From positions 124,001 to 188,000 of the forward strand of contig LDXJ01000064.1 of NCBI GenBank assembly GCA_001029295.1: a DNA stretch of 64,000 nt. Direction: 5' to 3'. Source of the DNA: Peptococcaceae bacterium CEB3 (GTDB lineage: Bacteria; Bacillota; Desulfitobacteriia; Desulfitobacteriales; Desulfitobacteriaceae). The position numbers and the translations under genes were made by a program. Below the pieces are notes generated by a model. That model searched no databases. It was not told where the DNA came from and saw only the letters and a program-made list of their open reading frames with translations. Below, piece by piece: positions 1 through 6,641 of this stretch (the stretch's first letter is position 1; every line of letters begins with the position of its first letter).

Positions 1-29
1 GATAGCGAAAGGCGGCATACTAGAACAGG

Positions 30-357
30 ATGTTAAGCGAACAAGTTATGTCGGCATCACGAATAGAGCATCGGGGAAATAGAGAAAGGGAACGTTCAGG
101 GACGGGTTGCCGTTGCTGTCGGGACCGTGCCGGGGAGATGGAAAAAGAGAATGTTCGGGGGACAAAGCATAGTTGCTATCGGGAAGGGTGTGCCTGGGAA
201 CCAGAAGAAGAGAACGTTCGGCGGAAAAAGTATCGTTCCTATCGGGAATATACGCCGGCGAAGCGGAGCAGCAGAAGGTTCGGGGGATAAGTTATAGTCG
301 CTATCGGCAAGATATGGCGAGGAAATTGAGAAACAGCAGGTTAGGGGGACTTTAAGT
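30..357. repeat. Six imperfect ~62-bp tandem repeats before proA
   Basis: Units begin near 30, 91, 150, 213, 275 and 337 (periods 59-63 bp). Each opens with a variant of AACGTTCGGGGGA and carries a GCTATCGGGAA-like core. The last, partial unit supplies the ribosome-binding site of proA (GGGGGA at about 344-349), so the repeat copies the translation-initiation region of that gene. The array may continue left of the window. No convincing gene is seen here; short ORFs through it are repeat-derived. Confidence 0.8.
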
Positions 358-1605
358 ATGGAGCTTCCGGAACTGGCGGAGATGGGTCGCAGAGCAAAGG
401 CAGCCGCCCGCAAACTGGCTTTCCTGGGAAGCGCGGAGAAGAACGCGGTTCTCTTGGCGATGGCTGACGCCCTGAGAGAAAACGTTGAAGAAATCTTGAC
501 GGCCAACGCCCGGGATGTCGAAGCGGCAGAAGACAAGGGATTGAAAAAGAGTTTGGTTAACCGTCTCAGGCTGACGGAAGCAGGGATTGAGCAGATGGCC
601 GAGGGGTTGCGGGAGGTGGCGGGACTGGCGGATCCGGTGGGTGAAGGGGAGTTTTGGACCCGGCCCAACGGTTTGAGAATTCAACGCACCCGGGTACCCT
701 TGGGGGTGATCGCCATGATCTACGAAGCGAGACCCAATGTCACAGTCGATGCCGCGGCTCTCTGCCTGAAAGCTGGGAATGCCGTGATCTTGCGCGGGGG
801 ATCGGAGGCGATCCGGAGCAATATCGTCCTCAGCCGGGTGATTGCCCAGACCGCCGAAGAGCGCGGACTGCCCCAGGGTTCGATTCAGCTGCTCGAACGA
901 ACAGAACGCGAGTGGGTTCAGCAGTTACTGAGAATGAACGATTATGTTGACGTCGTAATCCCTCGGGGTGGGGCCGGACTCATCCGGACGGTCATTCAGA
1001 ACGCGACCGTCCCAGTCATCGAGACGGGAACCGGAGTATGTCATGCTTATGTTGATCAAACGGCGGATTTTGCCAAGGCTATTCCGATCGTCATCAATTC
1101 CAAGACGCAAAATCCCGGGGTCTGCAACGCCCTGGAGACCCTCCTGGTTGACGAAAGCATTGCCGAGAATTTTTTGCCGCTCATGGCGGAAGAGTTATAC
1201 CGGCACGGGGTGGAAATCAGGGGGTGTCGGAAAACCTGTGCTATCCTGCCTGGGGCGGTCCCGGCCACAGAGGAAGATTGGCCGACCGAATACCTGGATC
1301 TGATCCTGAGCGTCCGGGTGGTGCAAGGTCTCGACCAGGCCTTAGATCACATTTTCCGCTATAGTACGAAACATTCGGAGACAATCATTGCGGAAGATTA
1401 TTCCCGGGCTCAGCGGTTCCTGCGGGAAGTGGACGCGGCGGCGGTCTATGTCAATGCCTCCACAAGGTTCACGGACGGCGGGCGTTTCGGTTTTGGCGCG
1501 GAGATTGGGATCAGCACGCAAAAGCTCCACGCCCGGGGGCCGATGGGTTTGCGGGAACTTACCACTACGAAGTATATGATTTACGGCAGCGGGCAAATTG
1601 TGTGA
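358..1605 (+). CDS. proA: Gamma-glutamyl phosphate reductase (ProA)
   Basis: Catalyses NADPH-dependent reduction of gamma-glutamyl phosphate to glutamate semialdehyde in cytosolic proline synthesis. The 415-residue length is usual for ProA. The aldehyde-dehydrogenase-fold catalytic cysteine is seen near residue 228 in the motif ETGTGVCH, and the N-terminal half has the characteristic YEARPNVTVDAA segment. The ATG at 358 follows a GGGGGA site inside the last upstream repeat. The partner kinase gene proB would be expected upstream, outside the window. Identification is by clear whole-length family resemblance. Confidence 0.95.
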   Translation: MELPELAEMGRRAKAAARKLAFLGSAEKNAVLLAMADALRENVEEILTANARDVEAAEDKGLKKSLVNRLRLTEAGIEQMAEGLREVAGLADPVGEGEFWTRPNGLRIQRTRVPLGVIAMIYEARPNVTVDAAALCLKAGNAVILRGGSEAIRSNIVLSRVIAQTAEERGLPQGSIQLLERTEREWVQQLLRMNDYVDVVIPRGGAGLIRTVIQNATVPVIETGTGVCHAYVDQTADFAKAIPIVINSKTQNPGVCNALETLLVDESIAENFLPLMAEELYRHGVEIRGCRKTCAILPGAVPATEEDWPTEYLDLILSVRVVQGLDQALDHIFRYSTKHSETIIAEDYSRAQRFLREVDAAAVYVNASTRFTDGGRFGFGAEIGISTQKLHARGPMGLRELTTTKYMIYGSGQIV

Positions 1606-1624
1606 AAGAAGGAGCAGCTACGAC

Positions 1625-1633
1625 ATGAAGTGA
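1625..1633 (+). other. Two-codon ORF (Met-Lys-stop) after proA
   Basis: An AAGGAG site at 1609-1614 is ideally spaced for ATG 1625, but that ATG is followed by AAG and TGA. The TGA overlaps a GTG (1630) that is in frame with the next gene. It could be a minimal leader ORF affecting translation of the glutaredoxin-like gene, or just remnant sequence. Confidence 0.3.
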
Positions 1634-1680
1634 CTGCTAAACGGGGGGGCCGAGAGCGAAACTGGAAGGCGGGTGGAAAT

Positions 1681-1962
1681 GTGGCACAGACTCCTCAAGA
1701 GGTTCCGGTGGTTGTCCTTTACGGCAAAGAGGGTTGTTGTCTATGCTCCGAGGCGCTCAAGGTGCTGCTGCGTGTTCGGCAGTTCGTGCCTTTCACCCTG
1801 GTGCAAAAGGATATTACCGACGATGACGGGCTGAGGAAAAAGTATCAGTATTCGATTCCGGTGGTTTCCATCAACGGTAAAGAGAAGTTCGCCTATGAGG
1901 TGGGTGAAGAGGAACTGAAATCCGAGTTGGCGGCGGCAACCGGAGAACTGAAAGGAATGTGA
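1681..1962 (+). CDS. Glutaredoxin-like thiol-disulfide protein
   Basis: A small thioredoxin-fold protein of about 93 residues. A CxxC redox motif is visible as GCCLCSEA (Cys-Cys-Leu-Cys) near the N-terminus, and the fold's cis-proline lies in SIPVV. It resembles the glutaredoxin-like/DUF836 group found in many bacteria, whose partners are usually unknown. The GTG at 1681 is preceded by GGAAGGCGGGTGG; an in-frame GTG at 1630 is an alternative start that would add 17 basic residues. It lies 75 bp after proA and may be co-transcribed, with no obvious functional link to proline synthesis. Confidence 0.7.
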   Translation: MAQTPQEVPVVVLYGKEGCCLCSEALKVLLRVRQFVPFTLVQKDITDDDGLRKKYQYSIPVVSINGKEKFAYEVGEEELKSELAAATGELKGM

Positions 1963-1984
1963 AGGAGATACCGCGGCCCGGAAT

Positions 1985-2095
1985 ATGAAAAGGGGAGAGA
2001 CTTTAGCTAAGTCTCTCCCCTTTTCCAAATCCGTTATTGCCAATCCGGTAGAAGAGTTCTGCAGAAAACCGGTGCTGGCCGACTTTCCGGATTAA
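1985..2095 (+). repeat. Dispersed palindromic repeat / possible 36-aa peptide, copy A
   Basis: Starts with a near-perfect inverted repeat (arms AAAAGGGGAGAGACTT and AAGTCTCTCCCCTTTT, 1987-2025) that could work as a transcription terminator. About 60 further bases are also conserved in copy B near 29474-29575. A short ORF (1985-2095) spans the element. Its product shares KSLPFS and NPVEEF-RKP-LAD with copy B, and several of the base differences are synonymous. It may be a mobile-type intergenic repeat or a conserved micropeptide; I cannot decide. Confidence 0.6.
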
Positions 2096-2152
2096 CACTC
2101 AGGCGCTACCAGTAGGGAGTGAAAACAGACGCACAATCGGAAAAGCCTTAGG

Positions 2153-2186
2153 AGAAGCGGGCTCGAGAAAAGCCCGCTTCTATGTG
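2153..2186 (+). terminator. Rho-independent terminator candidate
   Basis: Inverted repeat AGAAGCGGGCT / AGCCCGCTTCT (2153-2163 and 2171-2181) with a 7-base loop and a T-rich tail. It separates the proA region from the sigma-54 promoter region downstream. The 1963-2551 gap otherwise holds copy A of the dispersed repeat, the paired activator sites and the promoter. Confidence 0.65.
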
Positions 2187-2253
2187 TTTCCGTGGATTGA
2201 ACTGGATTCCGGAAATCGTTGAATTTAGGACGAATAAGCAACGGAGCCAGCGT

Positions 2254-2310
2254 GCTACACTGTCCTAATACGTGTAGCTATTTTGCAACAATGTCCCATA
2301 TGAGTGTTGC
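2254..2310. promoter_or_regulatory. Paired palindromic upstream activator sites, operon 1
   Basis: Site 1 (2254-2278) has arms GCTACAC / GTGTAGC with an 11-bp centre. Site 2 (2285-2310) has arms GCAACA / TGTTGC with a 14-bp centre. They lie about 75-130 bp upstream of the -24/-12 promoter at 2386, the usual position for enhancer sites of sigma-54 activators. The same pair occurs at 10194-10250, and a shortened version at 14899-14937. The likely binder is the AcoR-type activator encoded at 6642-8816 (inference). Confidence 0.75.
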
Positions 2311-2385
2311 GCTTTAAGGTTATGGAAATAGTCAAAAGACTCAAACAACGGACCCTGAGTCTTAATAGGCTTTACTACAGCCGCT

Positions 2386-2401
2386 TGGCATGATATTTGC
2401 A
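2386..2401 (+). promoter_or_regulatory. Sigma-54 (-24/-12) promoter, operon 1
   Basis: TGGCATGATATTTGCA matches the RpoN consensus TGGCAC-N5-TTGCA, with GG and GC in the required spacing. It is the only clear promoter ahead of the dehydrogenase/mutase operon, whose first start codon lies about 150 bp downstream. Near-identical boxes precede the two other operons of the island. Confidence 0.88.
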
Positions 2402-2551
2402 TAATGTCCATAATGTTTGGGATGAGAGAGGGGTACAACTGGCTCAAAAAAAGGGGGTTAGAAATCACAGAAATTGAAACATGACACGCGCATCGCCCCG
2501 TGAATTATTCGGGATGATCTATCTAATAACATGAATGGAAGGATGTTGCGC

Positions 2552-3298
2552 ATGAAGACCAGAGACAGAGTTGCTTTAGTAACCGGGAGTGGGCAAGGGC
2601 TGGGAAAAGCGGTCGTTTTCGCTTTAGCAAGGGAAGGCGCCAAAATCGCGCTTAACGATCTATCTTTCAATGAAAAAAAGGCGTTGGAGACCGTTGAGGA
2701 ACTGCGGGCCATGGGGACAGAGGCTGAGGTCTTTCTGGCGGATGTGACTCAAGAGGCCGAAGTCGATACGATGGTTGATACGGTTATAAAACGTTATGGA
2801 CGGATCGATATTCTCGTGAACAACGCGGGGATTAACAGGGATGGTCTGGTCCACAAAGGGAATCTGCAAACCTGGAGCGCCGTATTGGATGTCAATCTGA
2901 CAGGCCCTTTCATCTGCACTAAAGCCGTATTACCCAGCATGAGAAAAAACAATTATGGCCGCATTGTCAACATCTCATCTCTTACTGCTCGCATGGGAAT
3001 TGTCGGGACCGGATATTATGCAACGACAAAGTCCGGCTTAATCGGGTTAACAAGGGTTACGGCCGCGGAAAACGCCACAAAGGGAATAACCTGTAATGCC
3101 TTGGCTCCGGGTTATATTAAAACGGATATGATGCTGAAATACCCGGAGGAACAACTTCAGGCGCTCATCGCAAAGATTCCGGCAGGCCGTCTGGCAGAAC
3201 CGGAGGAGATTGCAGAGGCGGTTTTGTTCATGGCTTCGGACTCGTCCGCGTATATTACAGGCGCAGTCCTCGATATTAATGGGGGATATTTGATTTAA
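2552..3298 (+). CDS. FabG-type short-chain dehydrogenase, probable 3-hydroxyacyl-CoA dehydrogenase
   Basis: A 248-residue classical SDR. The nucleotide-binding TGSGQGLG is near residue 10, NNAG follows in the core, and the catalytic pair YATTK is near residue 155. The expected reaction is NAD(P)-dependent oxidation or reduction of a 3-hydroxyacyl(-CoA/ACP) group. The ATG at 2552 is chosen because GGAAGG (2537-2542) sits 9 bases upstream; upstream in-frame ATGs lack a site. Being first in an operon with MeaB and a B12 mutase suggests it oxidises the linear 3-hydroxyacyl-CoA product of the mutase, as the acetone-induced SDR does in Desulfococcus biacutus (inference). A fatty-acid FabG role is less likely since no fab genes are nearby. 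Confidence 0.8.
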   Translation: MKTRDRVALVTGSGQGLGKAVVFALAREGAKIALNDLSFNEKKALETVEELRAMGTEAEVFLADVTQEAEVDTMVDTVIKRYGRIDILVNNAGINRDGLVHKGNLQTWSAVLDVNLTGPFICTKAVLPSMRKNNYGRIVNISSLTARMGIVGTGYYATTKSGLIGLTRVTAAENATKGITCNALAPGYIKTDMMLKYPEEQLQALIAKIPAGRLAEPEEIAEAVLFMASDSSAYITGAVLDINGGYLI

Positions 3299-3344
3299 CC
3301 CGACATGCATACGTTACACGAGAGTGCCAATGGAGACGCGAAAT

Positions 3345-4310
3345 ATGGAAATGTTAATTAAACGGTTTAGGCAAAAAGATCGGTTAGCCCTAAGCAAATT
3401 GATAACAATGGTCGAGAATAATAGTCCTTTCATGCTGGAAATTATGAAGGCTATTGAACCTATGGCAGGTAACGCTTACGTGCTAGGAGTTACAGGTCCC
3501 CCGGGGGCGGGCAAAAGTACACTTGTTGACAAGCTGATCCGTACGTTTCGTCATGAAGGTCAGAAGGTCGGTGTTCTGTGTGTGGACCCCAGCAGCATTT
3601 TCAGTGGGGGAGCTTTCCTTGGCGATAGGGTGCGTATGGAGTGGGCCTATAGAGACGACGGTGTGTACTTGCGCAGTTTAGCCACGCGTGGGGCGCTGGG
3701 AGGTTTAGCGCCCAGGACCAGTGAAATCATAAAAATTCTAGATGCTTTTGGGGTCGATATCATCATTGTCGAAACAGTCGGTGTGGGTCAAATGGAATCG
3801 GACATCATTAGATATTCAGACACAAAAATCGTTGTTTCGGTTCCGGGATTGGGAGACGAAATGCAAGCATTAAAAGCCGGAATACTGGAGATTGCAGATA
3901 TTTTTGTCGTGAATAAAGCGGATCTCCAGGGTGCGCAAGATGTAGCCGACGACCTGCAAATGATGTTGTATTTGAGAAAAGACAGTGACTGGACGCCAGA
4001 AATCGTGTTGACGGAGGCACAGAGTGAGCGGGGTATCCTGGATTTATATCAGGCGATTCAAAGACACAGGGACTATTTGTCCCAATCCGGACGGGGAGAA
4101 TTACAGACAAAGCGACGACGGGAACAAACTTGCCATTACGCAATCCAAGAAGTGCTCAAAAACTATATGGAAAAAAGCTTCGGAGAGATAGAGGAGGTAA
4201 GAAACATTTTTGAGGTTGTTCGGGAAGGAAGCCTTAATCCCTATAAAGCAGCGGACGAAGTCCTAAAAATAATATTCAATTCAAAAAAGACACTAATGGA
4301 AGGTGATTAA
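3345..4310 (+). CDS. meaB: MeaB/ArgK-type G-protein chaperone of a B12 mutase
   Basis: A 321-residue GTPase that loads, protects and repairs adenosylcobalamin in acyl-CoA mutases. Visible motifs are the P-loop GPPGAGKST, VDPSS, a switch segment VETVGVGQ and the guanine-specificity NKAD. GGAG at 3332-3335 fits ATG 3345; a GTG at 3324 and an ATG at 3330 are alternatives without good sites. It ends 3 bp before the mutase large-subunit start, indicating translational coupling. Such adjacency is typical for MeaB and its client mutase. Confidence 0.92.
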   Translation: MEMLIKRFRQKDRLALSKLITMVENNSPFMLEIMKAIEPMAGNAYVLGVTGPPGAGKSTLVDKLIRTFRHEGQKVGVLCVDPSSIFSGGAFLGDRVRMEWAYRDDGVYLRSLATRGALGGLAPRTSEIIKILDAFGVDIIIVETVGVGQMESDIIRYSDTKIVVSVPGLGDEMQALKAGILEIADIFVVNKADLQGAQDVADDLQMMLYLRKDSDWTPEIVLTEAQSERGILDLYQAIQRHRDYLSQSGRGELQTKRRREQTCHYAIQEVLKNYMEKSFGEIEEVRNIFEVVREGSLNPYKAADEVLKIIFNSKKTLMEGD

Positions 4311-4313
4311 ACG

Positions 4314-6095
4314 ATGTCTAATTCGAATGATAAAGAAAAGAAAAAAGAGAAGAAAACAACGGAAGAATTAATAAAAGAGAATACGAAAAATTTAGGGAAA
4401 AGCCAGGTCTATGATCCAGCCTATCTGAAAAGAGTAAAGGGAGGTCAAGATCGTTGGAAAGAACACGGTGTTAAACCGGATAATCTAAAGCATTGGGAGA
4501 CCGTGCCTTTAACGGTTCTGGGTTCAGAGATTCCGCGAGAAATGGTCTACAGCCCATTAAGTATCGAAAATAACGATTATGAGGAACAATTAGGTAATCC
4601 TGGCGAAGCACCGTTTACCCGGGGAATTCATAGTAATATGTACCGTGGCAGAACCTTTACCCAGCGGCAACTTGTCGGCTTTGGCGGCCCAGAAGATACG
4701 AATTCAAGAATAAAGTATTTGCTGAATCATGGAGCCACAGGTATAAACCTCTTATTCGATATGCCTACGATCCAGATGTATGATTGTGACGACCCCATGG
4801 CCACGGGTTCAGTGGGTTCCTGCGGAGTGAGTGTCAACCACGTCAAGGACTGGGAACTGCTTTATGACGGTATTGATATAGCCAAAGAAACTTCTTCCAT
4901 AGTAACACACTATCCCTCAAATACGGCCTGTCTGTTTCCCATGTACTTGGTTATGGCTGAGAAAAGAGGGATCTCGTGGGATCAATTAAAGGGTAGTGTA
5001 CAAAACGATATGACGTTGGAAGAACTTGTTCGCAATGCATCCGAATATATTCCGCCCAAGGATTGCTTCCGGATTGAGTGTGACAATATAGAGTTCATCC
5101 GGAAAAATGTACCGAAATGGAATTTTATTACGATTAACGGCTACAATTTCCGGGAATTTGGCACCTCAAGCGTTACGGAAATGGCAGTGGCTGCCGCTCA
5201 TGGTATGGCAATTTTGGACGAAATGATTCGCCGTGGCTACGAAGTGGATTGGGTCGCTGAAAGGCTGGCTTTTTTCTGGTCGGGCGGTATGGACTTCTTT
5301 GAGGAGATCTGCAGACTTCGGGCCATGAGAAGACTGTGGTACAGAATCGTAAAATTCAAGTACAAGGCAAAGAGTGATCGGTCAACCTGGATGAGATGTC
5401 ATCTGCAGACCTCGGGCATCAGTCTGGTCAGGGAAGAACCGTATAATAACATCGTTCGATCAGCGTATGAGGCCCTGGCCGCTGTCCTGGGCGGGGTACA
5501 ATCTTTGCATGTCGATTCTTATGACGAGGCTATTTCGGTTCCGTCCGAGGAAGCATCCCTGATTTCTTTGCGCACACAGCAAATTATTGAACATGAAACG
5601 GGAATTACTTCCGTTGTGGATCCATTAGGAGGGGCCTATTATGTGGAAGCCCTGACCAATGAGATGGAAGAGAGAATTTTAGCCGAAATTACGGAGATAG
5701 AAAAACACGGTGGTTATGTTGAAGCAATCGCCAACGGCTATTTATCTCAGAAAATATTCAATTACATGTATAAAGAACAAATGAGAATTGAAAAAGGCGA
5801 GATAAATATTGTGGGTCATAATTACCAGAAGAGTGCTGAAGGGAAAGACTTCGAATCTTTCCGCTATCCGGAAGAATGTGAAGAAGTACAACTAAAAAGA
5901 CTGCATGAACAGAAACAGAATAGAAACAATGCCAAAGTTGAGACCGCCCTTAACGAATTAAGGACAGCCTGCAAAGACGGCGGGAACATCATGGAATATA
6001 CAGTTAATTGCGCCAGATCGGGCTGTACGGTCGGTGAGCAATGGAAAGTATTCAAAGAAGTTTTTGGCCTGTGGAAAGGACCTAGCATATTCTAA
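4314..6095 (+). CDS. B12-dependent acyl-CoA mutase, large (substrate-binding) subunit, divergent
   Basis: A 593-residue TIM-barrel subunit of the methylmalonyl-CoA mutase superfamily with no B12-binding domain of its own, as in 2-hydroxyisobutyryl- and isobutyryl-CoA mutases. An unusual lysine/glutamate-rich N-terminus (about 35 residues) precedes the fold. Using Propionibacterium MCM numbering by motif alignment: Gln197 (in QND) and Arg207 (in LVRN) are kept, Tyr89 is Leu (RQLVGF), the position of HCM Asp117 is Leu (GINLLFD), and the conserved His244 is Asn (NGYNFREF). This matches neither MCM, HCM nor ICM signatures. It is likely to interconvert branched and linear (hydroxy)acyl-CoA; the substrate is unknown. 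The ATG at 4314 follows GGAAGGTGAT. Confidence 0.85.
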   Translation: MSNSNDKEKKKEKKTTEELIKENTKNLGKSQVYDPAYLKRVKGGQDRWKEHGVKPDNLKHWETVPLTVLGSEIPREMVYSPLSIENNDYEEQLGNPGEAPFTRGIHSNMYRGRTFTQRQLVGFGGPEDTNSRIKYLLNHGATGINLLFDMPTIQMYDCDDPMATGSVGSCGVSVNHVKDWELLYDGIDIAKETSSIVTHYPSNTACLFPMYLVMAEKRGISWDQLKGSVQNDMTLEELVRNASEYIPPKDCFRIECDNIEFIRKNVPKWNFITINGYNFREFGTSSVTEMAVAAAHGMAILDEMIRRGYEVDWVAERLAFFWSGGMDFFEEICRLRAMRRLWYRIVKFKYKAKSDRSTWMRCHLQTSGISLVREEPYNNIVRSAYEALAAVLGGVQSLHVDSYDEAISVPSEEASLISLRTQQIIEHETGITSVVDPLGGAYYVEALTNEMEERILAEITEIEKHGGYVEAIANGYLSQKIFNYMYKEQMRIEKGEINIVGHNYQKSAEGKDFESFRYPEECEEVQLKRLHEQKQNRNNAKVETALNELRTACKDGGNIMEYTVNCARSGCTVGEQWKVFKEVFGLWKGPSIF

Positions 6096-6114
6096 TCGAA
6101 AGGGGAGGACGACG

Positions 6115-6531
6115 TTGAACGAGAAAACCAAAGTGCTCATGTGTTGTCTGGGACCAGAGACGCATAACCGTGGAATCATAATAGTGAGTACTATTTTGAA
6201 AGAAGAAGGAATGGAAGTCGTATACATGGGTAACACCACTGCGGAAAATGCGCTCAAAGCAGCGACAGAGGAAGATGTGCAAGTAATCGGGGTCAGCTCA
6301 CTGTCGGGAGCCCATCTGCGCACGGGGAAACGCCTCGTAGAATTAGCGAAACAAAAAGAGCTTGATAAAAGCATAGCCTTTGTCATGGGCGGCGTTATAC
6401 CCCCGAATGATATCAAGATCCTTAAGGACATGGGATTTTATAAGGTTTGCGTTAGTGGCACAAAAAGGGAGGAATTAGTGGCAGCGATGAAGGATGCGGC
6501 TCATTCGGTCTGCGCCTATACTGTTAAATAG
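6115..6531 (+). CDS. B12-dependent acyl-CoA mutase, small (cobalamin-binding) subunit
   Basis: A 138-residue Rossmann-like B12 domain. It shows the lower-ligand histidine in ETHNRG (the canonical D of DxHxxG is E here), then SSL and GGVIPP, the three cobalamin-tail contacts. The TTG at 6115 is preferred: AGGGGAGGA lies just upstream and the length equals the ~136 residues of HcmB-type subunits. A longer ORF reading back to 6034 would overlap the large-subunit gene. It pairs with the large subunit 19 bp upstream. It is the last gene of operon 1. Confidence 0.9.
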   Translation: MNEKTKVLMCCLGPETHNRGIIIVSTILKEEGMEVVYMGNTTAENALKAATEEDVQVIGVSSLSGAHLRTGKRLVELAKQKELDKSIAFVMGGVIPPNDIKILKDMGFYKVCVSGTKREELVAAMKDAAHSVCAYTVK

Positions 6532-6589
6532 ACCCATGGCGTGGGCCGGGTGCGATGGATTGAGGCTTTGCGCGAACCATCGATCTGGA

Positions 6590-6622
6590 AATCCCCCTAC
6601 GTGTTCGTAGGGGGATTGTTTT
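6590..6622 (+). terminator. Terminator of the mutase operon
   Basis: Stem AATCCCCCTACG / CGTAGGGGGATT with a 4-base loop, then GTTTT. It sits between the converging mutase operon and the regulator gene on the other strand. Confidence 0.88.
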
Positions 6623-6641
6623 GGCTCGCCCTGGTATTTAG

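Noticed and set aside
30-355. Short plus-strand ORFs and a 190-codon minus-strand ORF over the proA repeats
   Set aside because: They merely translate the 62-bp repeats and proA antisense; composition is Arg/Glu-rich shadow sequence.
29-357. CRISPR array
   Set aside because: Units of ~62 bp are imperfect throughout with no short constant repeat plus unique spacers, and no cas genes occur in the window.
6034-6114. Longer N-terminus for the B12-binding subunit, overlapping the large-subunit gene
   Set aside because: TTG 6115 has a strong AGGGGAGGA site and gives the standard subunit length; the extra 27 residues lack conservation features.
4314-6531. Ordinary methylmalonyl-CoA mutase
   Set aside because: Tyr89 and His244 equivalents are replaced and the subunits are split as substrate-barrel plus separate B12 domain; epimerase is absent nearby.
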